Below are positions 15,747-24,085 of a stretch of 64,000 nucleotides of DNA, piece after piece; positions within the stretch are counted from its first letter, which is position 1, and every line of letters begins with the position of its first letter. The position numbers and the translations under genes are program-made. The notes beneath the pieces were generated by a model. The model saw only the letters and a program-made list of their open reading frames with translations. It did no database searches and was not told the origin of the DNA. This DNA comes from Roseovarius sp. MMSF_3359 (lineage in GTDB: Bacteria; Pseudomonadota; Alphaproteobacteria; Rhodobacterales; Rhodobacteraceae), in NCBI RefSeq assembly GCF_030733385.1, contig NZ_JASHJC010000011.1, forward strand, positions 62,001 to 126,000, given 5' to 3'.

Positions 15747-16136
15747 ATGTCAAGAACACCGGCCACTCGATTTCTGGTGGTCCTTCTTTGGATGCTGATT
15801 GCGCCTTTTGGTGCTGCAACTCAGAAATCCATCCCGCTCGACCAAACGGAGAAAGAGGCTTTTTGGGCCTTTATCCTGCAAACCATCCGCGAGAACCCGG
15901 ACGTTCTGGTCGAGACCCTCTTAGACTATCAGGAAGAGGCGCAAGCCGTAGCCCAAGAACAACAGGTTGCCGCCAAGAAACGCGTGAGTGATGCCCTGAC
16001 GTCCGACACAAACGCCGGCGTTCTGGGCAATCCAGACGGTAAGATCTTCCTGATCGAGGACAACCCTGATCTTCGGATCGTCACGCGGGAGTGGCCAAAC
16101 CTTGGCCTTGAGACCAACCGTACCACATCAACATGA
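15747..16136 (+). pseudogene. DsbA/ScsC-like protein with the active-site segment deleted
   Basis: A 129-residue frame with a signal peptide (TRFLVVLLWMLIAPFGAA) and the N-terminal helical region typical of ScsC/DsbA-type oxidoreductases (QTIRENPDVLVETLLDYQEE). At GVLGNPDG, where the family continues into VxFFDYxCxxC, this frame jumps to FLIEDNPDLRIVTREWPNLG, the segment normally about 30 residues later. The CXXC motif and the strand-helix around it are missing, and the frame ends soon after without the rest of the domain. The gap is in frame, so a short secreted protein could still be made. A GGAGA site at 15736-15740 supports ATG 15747. I read it as a decayed gene. Confidence 0.6.
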
Positions 16137-16189
16137 TCCTCGACGTCAACGGCCTGACAACGAGCGCTGAAGCAGGACGAACAGAAAGA

Positions 16190-16684
16190 ATGACCGCGAA
16201 TACCAACGTTTATGATCTGCCTGAGGCCAGCTGGTTGTCTGTCATCCGGCGCTACATCATCTATTCCGCCATTGGACACCTTCTCTGGGAAAGTGCCCAT
16301 ATCCCGCTCTACACGATCTGGGTCGAAGGCAGTTGGAGCGAGATTGTCTTTGCCGTCGTGCATTGCACCGGCGGAGACTTGCTGATCGCCATGAGCACAC
16401 TGCTGCTCTCGCTATTCATCGTCGGTGGGCAGGCTTGGCCGGCAACTCGGGCCGGAGCTGTCCTGCTTCTAGCGGTGGTTTTTGGCGTCGCCTACACGGT
16501 CTTCAGCGAGTGGCTAAACATCGTAATCCGCGCGGCCTGGGCCTATCGCGACATCATGCCGGTTGTTCCGATACTCGATGCCGGTCTTACGCCGCTGTTG
16601 CAATGGATGGTGGTTCCGTCTGCTTCCTATTTCCTGGCGATCAGGCTTCCGTTGAGCCAAATCTTCTCCGGGGGGCGGAAGTAG
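16190..16684 (+). CDS. Hypothetical polytopic membrane protein
   Basis: A 164-residue protein from ATG 16190 with about five predicted TM helices (for example IIYSAIGHLLWE, GDLLIAMSTLLLSLFIV, AGAVLLLAVVFGVAYTVF and MVVPSASYFLAIRLPL) and a Glu/His-containing first helix. The ccdA start follows directly after its stop with no gap. I do not recognise the family with certainty. Acting with CcdA in electron or metal transfer across the membrane is an inference from this junction. Confidence 0.65.
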   Translation: MTANTNVYDLPEASWLSVIRRYIIYSAIGHLLWESAHIPLYTIWVEGSWSEIVFAVVHCTGGDLLIAMSTLLLSLFIVGGQAWPATRAGAVLLLAVVFGVAYTVFSEWLNIVIRAAWAYRDIMPVVPILDAGLTPLLQWMVVPSASYFLAIRLPLSQIFSGGRK

Positions 16685-17419
16685 ATGGTGGACGTCTCTC
16701 TTCCTGGCCTGGCCGCAGCGTTTCTGGCCGGTGCGATTTCGTTCCTGTCACCCTGCGTCCTCCCGCTGGTCCCTGGATACGTGTCCTACGTTGCCGGACG
16801 CACGGCGGCCCAGGGCGGTGTCGCATCCGCTTCCACCTCGCGCGCAGTGTGGCTGAGCATGTGCTTCGTGCTTGGCTTCTCGACCATATTCATCGCGCTC
16901 GGCGCGTCGGCGACGGCGCTCGGGCAGGCCCTTCTGCGTTGGCGCTACGAGTTGAACTTGGTTGGCGGCTCCATCATCATCCTGTTTGGGTTATTCATGA
17001 TCGGCGCCACGCGATTGTCGGTCATGGAGCGCGACTTCCGTTTCAATCTCGACATCCCTGGCGGTCAGCCGACTGCTTCCTACGTGCTCGGTCTTGCGTT
17101 CGGCTTTGGCTGGACGCCGTGCATCGGCCCGATCCTAGGGGCAATTCTCACGGCCAGCGCTGCCAGCGCGACGATCTCCGAAGGCGTAGTTTTACTCGCG
17201 ATTTATTCCGCTGGTCTTGGAATTCCATTTCTCATTGTTGCGGCCTTCACAGATCGTATCGCTGGGCGGCTACGCGCCATAGGTCGAGTCGGCCGACGGC
17301 TTCACCAAGCTGCCGGTGCCGTCATGATCGTGATGGGGATCGCGATGATGACGGGACAACTGAGTGCATTATCCTATTGGATGCTTGACGCATTTCCGTT
17401 TTTGGGACGGATCGGGTGA
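16685..17419 (+). CDS. ccdA: CcdA-type cytochrome c biogenesis / thiol electron transporter
   Basis: A 244-residue membrane protein of the CcdA/DsbD-beta family with six TM helices. The two conserved redox cysteines are C24 in FLSPCVLPLVPGYVSY and C146 in GFGWTPCIGPILGAI. CcdA carries electrons from cytoplasmic thioredoxin to periplasmic thioredoxin-like proteins such as the two TlpA/CcmG homologues at 14016-15106. It ends the long copper/redox operon that starts at cueR, and supplies the reducing arm missing from the DsbA/DsbB pair in the minus-strand operon. The symbol denotes the cytochrome biogenesis protein, not the CcdA antitoxin at 28909. Confidence 0.92.
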   Translation: MVDVSLPGLAAAFLAGAISFLSPCVLPLVPGYVSYVAGRTAAQGGVASASTSRAVWLSMCFVLGFSTIFIALGASATALGQALLRWRYELNLVGGSIIILFGLFMIGATRLSVMERDFRFNLDIPGGQPTASYVLGLAFGFGWTPCIGPILGAILTASAASATISEGVVLLAIYSAGLGIPFLIVAAFTDRIAGRLRAIGRVGRRLHQAAGAVMIVMGIAMMTGQLSALSYWMLDAFPFLGRIG

Positions 17420-17560
17420 GCCGCGATCTACAAACCAATCAATCAGATTCTGGTTATCTGTTGTCCATGCGTTGTAGTAAGAGTGACTGATCCAGGACTG
17501 CACAAGAAGGCACCAATAAGAGCGGCGCACAACCAGCCAACGCTACAATCAATCATCCAA

Positions 17561-17872
17561 TCAGCGACAACACGAAGGCTGGTTCACCCGGCACTCGCAG
17601 CTGCCGTCGGAACAGGTTTGGCGGGCGTGCCGGTACGCCTTCCAGAACCCGTATGCGAGCGAGGCAGCGGCGAAGACGAAAAAGAGCCATTGGCCCTGAT
17701 AGGGCGCGCCATGCTGGCCAATCCACACGCTGGTGGCTCCCAGACTGAACAGGACCAAAGCGAGTATGTGGCAAGACGTCATCACGAACGCCCGGACAAT
17801 TCCGCCCGCCGTCGCGGCTTTCGTTCCGAGATCGCATTCCTGCTCGGGCGCGGTATTGGCGTCCGAGGTCAT
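17561..17872 (-). CDS. Shortened MerT-like mercuric transport protein
   Basis: A 103-residue frame that aligns by eye with MerT: GG-IVRAF-VMTSCH-ILALVLFSLGATSVWIG matches the first TM helix up to the AWIG motif, then PYQGQWLFFVFAAASLAYGFWKAYR is TM2, followed by cysteines in CSDGSCECR like the cytoplasmic MerT pair. Differences: the invariant CC of TM1 is CH here, the loop after AWIG is short, and TM3 is absent (the frame ends QPSCCR). It is divergent from a dead merR-like gene, the usual mer arrangement. Either a decayed mer remnant or a repurposed metal permease. Confidence 0.55.
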   Translation of the reverse strand: MTSDANTAPEQECDLGTKAATAGGIVRAFVMTSCHILALVLFSLGATSVWIGQHGAPYQGQWLFFVFAAASLAYGFWKAYRHARQTCSDGSCECRVNQPSCCR

Positions 17873-17948
17873 GTTCGGGTCCTCGATTGATCCATTGCGA
17901 CATACTGCGTACCATCTGTAGCTGCTAAAGATGTAAGGAGTGTCCGTG

Positions 17949-18373
17949 ATGGCGGAGGTTACGAAGGTTCGAGGCTATCCGATCGGCGCCACGTCGCGCG
18001 AGACTGGCGTGAACATCGAGACGATCCGCTACTACGAACGTACCTAATTGATGCCACAGCCCGACCGGACCGCCGGCGGCAACCGACGGTAAAGATACGA
18101 TCACCTCAAGTGCCTCTCATTCATCAAACCGGGCAGGGAACTCGGACTCAGCATCAGCGAGATCCGAACGATGCTGACCATGGTGGACCAAAACGGTGTC
18201 AGCTGCGGCGAGGTGCACGCGATGACGATGGAGCGCTAGAGCGTCTTCAAGGACAAGATACGGCACTGAGTAGGCTCGAATGCACACTTTCCAAAATGGC
18301 TGCACAATGTGAACAAGGCGATGCACCGGATTGCCTAGTCGTTGAGACGTTGTTTGATGCCAAAATCGTTTGA
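17949..18373 (+). pseudogene. merR pseudogene
   Basis: The frame from ATG 17949 reads a MerR N-terminus (GYPIGATSRETGVNIETIRYYERT) but is broken by TAA at 18045, TAA at 18090 and TAG at 18237. A frameshift then joins SRLECTLSKMAAQCEQGD and DCLVVETLFDA in another frame up to the stop at 18371-18373. Between the stops the family pattern continues (LMPQPDRTAGGNRR, GLSISEIRTMLTMVDQNGVSCGEVHAMT). The Cys positions match mercury-type MerR (SCGEV, QCEQGDAPDC). It cannot make a full protein. Its divergent neighbour is the MerT-like gene. Confidence 0.85.
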
Positions 18374-18511
18374 ATAAAAGCTGGACGACGTGAGAACAAA
18401 CCTCGTGTCGGATGTTTTTTCGGTGGCAATCACTTTTTCAAACTTTGCGTCATGTCCTTGATGGGCTTTCTGAATCGATACCGTAATTGCAGGTTCATGG
18501 AGCGGCAACTG

Positions 18512-18528
18512 ACACAAACCGATACAAA
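18512..18528 (+). promoter_or_regulatory. Direct-repeat operator candidate (site 1)
   Basis: ACACAAA (18512-18518) and ATACAAA (18522-18528) are repeated at a 10-base spacing, the geometry used by OmpR-family response regulators. It lies 43 bases before the first gene of the second copper operon. A closely related element is at 26857-26873, next to the response-regulator gene. Confidence 0.45.
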
Positions 18529-18570
18529 AATTCTATTGGATGAATTGCATGTAAATAATATTCCAATTTC

Positions 18571-18936
18571 ATGAATGTAAAACGCTCTTTAAAAGGTTTG
18601 TGGCTTGTCGTGATTGCCCTGTCGTTGGGCACAAATGGAATCACGGCTGAAACAATCGGATTTTCACACGTGATCGACTGTGCAGAAGTTCTTGGTCATA
18701 CGTGTGAACATGATGCTGTACACGAGGGCGATATTGAACCTGATGCTGATATGACGGCCGAAGACACGGATCGTGACAACGAGCGTTGTATGTTTCACGC
18801 GTGCCCTGCGATTTTCGCAGAGGGCGTCACTTATCAGGCTGAACCATTTTTGTTACTGACCAAGCTTCAATACAATTCTGAAACCATGCAGGTGATCGAA
18901 CGTGTAGAAAGCTTGCACAGACCTCCAAATACCTGA
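18571..18936 (+). CDS. Secreted Cys/His-containing hypothetical protein
   Basis: A 121-residue protein with a signal peptide (LKGLWLVVIALSLGTNGITA) and an acidic mature region containing DCAEVLGHTCEHDAVHEGD and RCMFHACPA: four Cys and several His. It is the first gene after the direct-repeat operator at 18512-18528 and precedes a lipoprotein and TolC-like protein, so it probably belongs to the same metal-inducible operon. No family is recognised; the Cys/His pattern suggests metal or disulfide chemistry in the periplasm. Confidence 0.65.
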   Translation: MNVKRSLKGLWLVVIALSLGTNGITAETIGFSHVIDCAEVLGHTCEHDAVHEGDIEPDADMTAEDTDRDNERCMFHACPAIFAEGVTYQAEPFLLLTKLQYNSETMQVIERVESLHRPPNT

Positions 18937-19024
18937 TCCCCCGAATAACGGGGTTGGAACAAGTGAACCGCAGCGCGCCTGCGCCCGGAACCAAATCCAT
19001 TCTTGGAATGATCAGGACTATCAC

Positions 19025-19252
19025 ATGAAGACTATGTTTATTTTAGGGGCTCCGCTCGCCCTTGCGGCCTGCGCAAAAGCGCCCGAACTCGTTTCGGCAG
19101 ACGTATTGGCCCCAGCGAGCAGCGAGAGCGCGCAGATACGCCATGTTCATGGCCCGGCATTGTTGGGTGATTTTAACGCGCGGCCCGTCAAAGGTCCGGA
19201 AGACTGGCGCAAACTCAACGATCAGCAATCTCCGGCAAAGGAGGAAAGCTGA
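19025..19252 (+). CDS. Small lipoprotein
   Basis: A 75-residue protein with a lipobox ending at C16 (LALAAC) and a short mature part with RHVHGPALLGDFNARPVKGPEDWRKLND. Its last base is the first base of the TolC-like gene (TGATG overlap), so the two are translationally coupled. Its size and position suggest an accessory to the outer-membrane protein. No family is recognised. Confidence 0.7.
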   Translation: MKTMFILGAPLALAACAKAPELVSADVLAPASSESAQIRHVHGPALLGDFNARPVKGPEDWRKLNDQQSPAKEES

Positions 19253-20718
19253 TGCGTGCCAAATCCAAAATCGGCCTCACCTTGTCGGCAGCACTCGTAT
19301 TGTCCGCCTGCGCAACACCAGAACAAAAAGCTCGACTTGCAGACCCCAGGGCCGGCTTTGGCGCGGTCAGCGGGTCTGCGAAAAGCATACTACGAAAAGA
19401 CGCCGTCATGTTGATGTCTGCCCAGGACATCGAAGCCAACGCGAAACGCGTTCATGCCCTGGTGCACAAAAAAACGATCAGCGCCGACACGGCGGTCCAG
19501 GTGGCTCTGCTCAACAACCGTGGCTTACAAGCGAGCTACGCCGAATTGGGCGTGTCATCGGCCGATGTCTGGCAAAGCATCATGCAACCCAACCCTGTCG
19601 TCTCGCTTGGGGTGTTGGGCATCAATGCCGACGGGCTGGGGGCATATCGCGCCATTGAGGGCATGATCGCCTTCAACCTTTTGTCGGTATTTACCCAACC
19701 GGATCGGACAAAGCTTGCCGAGCTTCGTTTCACCCAGGCGCAACTCAGGGCCGTCGAAGACACCCTGCGCGTCGCCGTTGAGACCAGGCGCGCGTGGGTC
19801 GACGCGGTGGCCGGTTTCGAAGCGGCAGGGCTTGTTCGGGAAGCCCAGAGCACCGCGGATGCGGGCTCGGAACTGGCGGCGCGCCTGGGCGACACGGGAT
19901 TTCTGAACAAGGCAGATCAAGCGCGCGAGCATGCTTTTTATGCCGAGTTGACCGCTCAACGCGCGCAGGCAAAACTTGATGCGCAATTGGCCAAAGAGGC
20001 GTTGACACGCCAACTTGGGCTTTGGGGCACAGAAGTAGACTATTATGTCCCGAACAATCTTCCACGTCTGCCAGGAAATATTCGAAGTCGCTCCGGTGTC
20101 GAAACCGAAGCCCTGAAGGCCCGCGTTGATCTGGCAATCGCCAAACTTGAACTGCAGGCAAATGCACAGGCACGAGGGATGGAAAACGCCACCCGGTTTG
20201 TTACCGACCTCGAACTCATTGCCGGGTTCGAAACGGAGCGCGAACTTGAGGATGGCGTGCGGAAAACAAGGACCACGCCACAGATCGAGCTGGAATTCGC
20301 CATTCCGATCTTTGACAGCGGCAAAGCCCGCCTGAAACGGGCCGAGGCGCAATACATGATTGCAGCGCATCAATTGGCAGAACGGGCGGTGAATGTCCGG
20401 TCGGAGGCACGCTCCGCCTATGCCGCCTATGCGGGTTCGCACAAGATCGCCCGGCACTATCGCGATGCCGTGCTGCCGCTACGCCGCACCATCGAAGAAG
20501 AGGCGCTACTAAGCTACAGCGGCATGATCACAAATACGTTCGAACTGCTTGCCGATACCCGCGCACGGCTCAACTCCAAACTCATGGAAGCCAATGCCCG
20601 CCGGGACTTCTGGCTCGCGGACGCCAATATGCTTGCCGCAGTCTATGGCGGCGGGGCCGGAGCCGCAGGTGGCGCCGGTGCCGTCGATGTCGCCGGCGGT
20701 GGCGATGCCCCACACTAG
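19252..20718 (+). CDS. TolC-family outer-membrane lipoprotein
   Basis: A 488-residue protein with a lipobox at C20 (LSAALVLSAC) and two long helical-hairpin repeats of the outer membrane efflux protein family: LLNNRGLQASYAELGVSSADV starts the first and LEFAIPIFDSGKARLKRAEAQY is the characteristic (P-I-F-D-x-G) start of the second. The C-terminus is Gly/Ala-rich. TolC-type proteins form trimeric exit ducts, but no RND pump or membrane-fusion gene is present in this operon, so either a partner is encoded elsewhere or it works with the multicopper oxidase and cupredoxin in a copper-export or sequestration role, as proposed for CopB-containing loci (inference). Confidence 0.88.
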   Translation: MRAKSKIGLTLSAALVLSACATPEQKARLADPRAGFGAVSGSAKSILRKDAVMLMSAQDIEANAKRVHALVHKKTISADTAVQVALLNNRGLQASYAELGVSSADVWQSIMQPNPVVSLGVLGINADGLGAYRAIEGMIAFNLLSVFTQPDRTKLAELRFTQAQLRAVEDTLRVAVETRRAWVDAVAGFEAAGLVREAQSTADAGSELAARLGDTGFLNKADQAREHAFYAELTAQRAQAKLDAQLAKEALTRQLGLWGTEVDYYVPNNLPRLPGNIRSRSGVETEALKARVDLAIAKLELQANAQARGMENATRFVTDLELIAGFETERELEDGVRKTRTTPQIELEFAIPIFDSGKARLKRAEAQYMIAAHQLAERAVNVRSEARSAYAAYAGSHKIARHYRDAVLPLRRTIEEEALLSYSGMITNTFELLADTRARLNSKLMEANARRDFWLADANMLAAVYGGGAGAAGGAGAVDVAGGGDAPH

Positions 20719-20733
20719 ATAAGGAGAAGACTG

Positions 20734-22074
20734 ATGATGAACAGACGCCAATTACTGAGCGCCGGTGCCGGTCTCCTGGCCACTGGCGCAGCGGCAAAGG
20801 CTCAGAACATGGGCCTGCCCGAAGCTCCTATTATGGAAACGGCGGCCACCCAAATCACTCAGCGCCCATCAACGGGGCCGGACTACAACCCTGTCGTCAC
20901 CCTGAACGGCTGGACCCTGCCCTTCCGGATGAACGGCAACGTGAAAGAGTTCCACCTCATTGCCGAACCGGTGGAACGCGAGATGGCCGATGGCATGATT
21001 GCCCATCTCTGGGGCTATAACGGACAGTCGACCGGCCCCACCATCGAGGCGGTCGAAGGGGATCGCGTACGCATCTATGTCACAAACAAGTTGCCCGAAC
21101 ATACCACCATCCACTGGCACGGCTTGATCCTGCCCTCTGGCATGGACGGCGTTTCGGGACTGAGCCATCCAGGCATTCCGCCGGGCAAAACATTCATCTA
21201 CGAGTTCGATTTGGTGAAATCCGGAACGTTCATGTATCACCCGCATGGCGACGAAATGGTCCAGATGGCCATGGGGATGATGGGCATGTTCATCGTACAC
21301 CCGAAAGATCCCACCTTCATGCCGGTCGACCGCGACTTCCTGATCATGCTGAACGCGTTCGATATCGTTCCCGGCACTTACGTGCCTCGTGTCATGACGA
21401 TGACCGATTTCAACCTCTGGACTTGGAACAGCCGGATTTTCCCCGACATCGACCCGCTTGTCGTTCGGCAAGGGGACCGCGTCCGCGTGCGTGTGGGCAA
21501 CCTGACCATGACCAATCACCCGATCCACATGCATGGCTATGATTTCGAGGTGACCTGCACCGATGGCGGCTGGGTGCCCGAAGAGGCGCGCTGGCCCGAG
21601 GTCAGCATCGACATCCCCGTGGGCGCGATGCGCGCCTATGAGTTCGATGCGATCTACCCCGGCGACTGGGCCATCCACTGCCACAAATCGCACCACACGA
21701 TGAATGCCATGGGCCATGACGTTCCGACCTTCATCGGGGCGGACAAACGCGAATTCACGAAAATGATCCGCAAGCACCAGCCGGAATTCATGCCGATGGG
21801 ATCGAACGGCATGGGCGAAATGGCGATGATGTCGATGGAAATACCGGACAACACTGTACCAATGATGACCGGCTGGGGTCCGTACGGGCCCATTGAAATG
21901 GGCGGCATGTTCTCGGTCGTCAAGGTGCGTGAGGGTATTGATCGCGACGATTATTCCGATCCTGGCTGGTACGAAAACCCACCGGGAACGCAAGCCTATG
22001 AATGGACCGGGGAACTGCCGGAATTCACCCGCAATGACAATCCGAAAACCCTTCTGACCAAACGCAAGAGTTGA
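20734..22074 (+). CDS. Multicopper oxidase (copper tolerance type), second copy
   Basis: A 446-residue oxidase with a Tat-like N-terminus (NRRQLLSAGAGLLATG). Copper ligands: H127-W-H129, H169-P-H171, HPIHMHG (262-268), and the unusual terminal motif H315-C-H317-KS-HH-TMNAMGH. Met-rich segments QMAMGMMGMF (177-186) and MGSNGMGEMAMMSME lie near the ends. The protein is shorter than CueO-type enzymes and the spacing between second and third motifs is small, so it may have a two-domain or compact fold. It is clearly distinct from the oxidase at 10512-11963. The surrounding operon supports a role in periplasmic copper oxidation. Confidence 0.9.
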   Translation: MMNRRQLLSAGAGLLATGAAAKAQNMGLPEAPIMETAATQITQRPSTGPDYNPVVTLNGWTLPFRMNGNVKEFHLIAEPVEREMADGMIAHLWGYNGQSTGPTIEAVEGDRVRIYVTNKLPEHTTIHWHGLILPSGMDGVSGLSHPGIPPGKTFIYEFDLVKSGTFMYHPHGDEMVQMAMGMMGMFIVHPKDPTFMPVDRDFLIMLNAFDIVPGTYVPRVMTMTDFNLWTWNSRIFPDIDPLVVRQGDRVRVRVGNLTMTNHPIHMHGYDFEVTCTDGGWVPEEARWPEVSIDIPVGAMRAYEFDAIYPGDWAIHCHKSHHTMNAMGHDVPTFIGADKREFTKMIRKHQPEFMPMGSNGMGEMAMMSMEIPDNTVPMMTGWGPYGPIEMGGMFSVVKVREGIDRDDYSDPGWYENPPGTQAYEWTGELPEFTRNDNPKTLLTKRKS

Positions 22075-22110
22075 AAACGCAACAACTGCAACCCCACGAA
22101 AGGAAATATA

Positions 22111-22836
22111 ATGAAAGCTCCAATTCTGACTCTTATTGCGGCACTCGCAGCTTCACCGGCACTCGCAACCGGTACGCATAGCGGCGGCCATGGCGAGGAA
22201 GCCATGGATATGATGATGGATATGAAGATGATGGCCTATGGCAAGCCGGGCAAAGCAGACGAAGTCGAACGGACCATCGATGTTACCATGCGCGAGACCG
22301 ATGATGGTGGCATGAGTTACGAGCCAAGCGCATTCAGTTTCAAACAAGGCGAAACAATCCAGTTTAACATCACGAATAAGGGTGAACTGGAGCATGAATT
22401 TGTCATCGACACGAAAGAAGGCAATGTGAAGCACAAGGAGGCCATGGCGAAGATGAATATGGAGCACGATGACCCCAACTCGGTGCGTCTCGACCCCGGG
22501 AAATCTGGTACAGTCATCTGGGCCTTTGCCAACGCAGGCACCTTCGAGTTCGCATGTCTCATTCCCGGTCACTACGAATCTGGAATGCACGGGCCGATTG
22601 AAGTGGCGCAAGCGGAAACCAAACACTCCTATACCAAAGGCGTGGTAAAAAAGATCAAGGCCGACTCGGGTAAAGTGACTATCATCCACGAAGAACTTGT
22701 CGATCTCGAAATGCCGGCGATGACCATGGTGTTCCGCGCCGAGGATGACATCATGACCCAGTTGTCGGAAGGTCAGGAGATCGAATTTGTCGCTGAACGT
22801 GTGAATGGCAAACTGACCGTCACCAAACTCAAATAA
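22111..22836 (+). CDS. Cupredoxin-CusF fusion protein
   Basis: A 241-residue secreted protein. After the signal peptide comes a Met/His segment (SGGHGEEAMDMMMDMKMM, 24-41), then a cupredoxin domain with ligands H95, C149, H154 and M159 (type 1 blue-copper pattern, EFACLIPGHYESGM). A CusF-like domain follows (about 172-241) with H193 and the Met pair M204/M206 in LEMPAMTMVF. The CusF tryptophan is replaced by Met (M201). Type 1 Cu proteins transfer electrons while CusF binds Cu(I)/Ag(I), so the fusion could bind Cu and shuttle it to the adjacent oxidase (inference). Confidence 0.87.
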   Translation: MKAPILTLIAALAASPALATGTHSGGHGEEAMDMMMDMKMMAYGKPGKADEVERTIDVTMRETDDGGMSYEPSAFSFKQGETIQFNITNKGELEHEFVIDTKEGNVKHKEAMAKMNMEHDDPNSVRLDPGKSGTVIWAFANAGTFEFACLIPGHYESGMHGPIEVAQAETKHSYTKGVVKKIKADSGKVTIIHEELVDLEMPAMTMVFRAEDDIMTQLSEGQEIEFVAERVNGKLTVTKLK

Positions 22837-22847
22837 TCGAACTGATT

Positions 22848-22877
22848 GGTGGCAGCGATTAATCCAGTGCTGCCACC
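22848..22877 (+). terminator. Stem-loop after the copper operon
   Basis: GGTGGCAGC and GCTGCCACC form a perfect 9-bp stem around a 12-base loop, 12 bases after the cupredoxin-CusF stop. No T-run follows, so it may act as an mRNA-end stabiliser or a weak terminator. Confidence 0.5.
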
Positions 22878-23001
22878 ATCGACCCAAAGGCGGTCACGAA
22901 CCGTCTAAGAATTCCGAATTTCACCCAAAGTTTTTCCGAGGAAATGCTCTCGGCAGCACGCGCAAATGATCTTGCAGCGTTTCAACACGGGCGGCTGAAC
23001 A

Positions 23002-24030
23002 GTGGCGCAGGAAAGCGATGTCAAGCAAAAGGCCTTCCCCGCCTTCTGGGGTATTACGCTATGTTGGGTTGCAGTCTTAATCTATGCCGCATCCAATTCG
23101 GTTGTGACATTGCTCGTTCAAATTGGTGATGCAAATCGCGTTAACGGGCACAACGTCATCACCTTCGCGAATCTGCTGGTATTGGGTTCGCTGATTTCTC
23201 TGATCCCCATGATCATTTTTTTCTGGCGGGATTGGACGGCAAAAAACCTTCGATCTCTTACATCACGTGATTGGGTATTCCTGGTCATTTCAACAACCTT
23301 GTCATCGGCATTAACACCGGGACTTTTCTTTTTTGCCCTCGAAAACACCACAGTCACAAATGTCGTCATCGCGGGACGAATAGACCCCCCTCTGTTCATG
23401 CTGTTGGCAGCGTTTTTTCTAAAGGAAAAGCTCGATCTCTGGGGCTTTTTTGGCGCCCTGATCATACTTGTCGGAGCGATTGTAATCCTGATGCTGAGAG
23501 ATCATGGAACTGGATTTGTCCTAGGCCAAGGTGAGATAGCAGCGGTTGTCGCGACACTTTCTTTTACGGTTTCCACAATCATTGCACGCAGAACCTTGAA
23601 GCATATCCCCCTTGGCGTGTTTTCTATATTTCGCACGGTGTTAGGTACCCTGATTTATGTCTTGTTCAACGTGTTGTTTTCCACGCATCATCACTTCAGC
23701 GAAATGTTTCAGCCGGTGCTTCTCCAATGGATATGGGTCTACGCAGTTCTTGTAATTATCATCGGTCAGTTTACGTGGAACCTTGGACTGAAATACGCCA
23801 ATGCGAGCGATGTGGCCCTGGCCACTTCCTTTTCTCCGGTGGCCGCAATTTCAATAGCCATTATCCTACTCGGAGAAGATCCAGGATCAGGCTTCCTGCC
23901 AGGCACAATCATCATTTTCATCGGGATAGGTGTGGCGCAATTCGGCCGTTGGCGATACGCGGACGAAAAGAAAGCAGCTATCGAAAAATCCATCGAGCTG
24001 GAAGGAAAAGTCAATTTCAAGGGCGTTTGA
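23002..24030 (+). CDS. EamA/DMT-superfamily transporter
   Basis: A 342-residue membrane protein with ten predicted TM helices in two EamA halves: VITFANLLVLGSLISLIPMIIFF, NVVIAGRIDPPLFMLLAAFFLKEKLDLWGFFGALIILVGAIVILML in the first and NASDVALATSFSPVAAISIAIILLGE in the second. The start is GTG at 23002; no ATG lies near it in frame. EamA transporters export small metabolites and substrates cannot be predicted. Its codon use is visibly more A/T-rich than the copper operon before it. It is probably cotranscribed with the downstream cytochrome. Confidence 0.85.
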   Translation: MAQESDVKQKAFPAFWGITLCWVAVLIYAASNSVVTLLVQIGDANRVNGHNVITFANLLVLGSLISLIPMIIFFWRDWTAKNLRSLTSRDWVFLVISTTLSSALTPGLFFFALENTTVTNVVIAGRIDPPLFMLLAAFFLKEKLDLWGFFGALIILVGAIVILMLRDHGTGFVLGQGEIAAVVATLSFTVSTIIARRTLKHIPLGVFSIFRTVLGTLIYVLFNVLFSTHHHFSEMFQPVLLQWIWVYAVLVIIIGQFTWNLGLKYANASDVALATSFSPVAAISIAIILLGEDPGSGFLPGTIIIFIGIGVAQFGRWRYADEKKAAIEKSIELEGKVNFKGV

Positions 24031-24085
24031 TAGTCAGTCGCCGAAACAATCTGTTTCTATCCCACCTGATAGGAAGAGACTCGCT

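Noticed and set aside
17880..17948. A mer operator between the MerT-like gene and merR pseudogene
   Set aside because: I looked for the TTGACT / dyad / 19-base spacer pattern and did not find a convincing match, so no operator is called.
20869..21993. A 374-codon minus-strand His-rich frame opposite the second multicopper oxidase
   Set aside because: The His richness comes from reverse-complement reading of Met/Val codons (ATG/GTG to CAT/CAC). The plus frame is clearly the gene.
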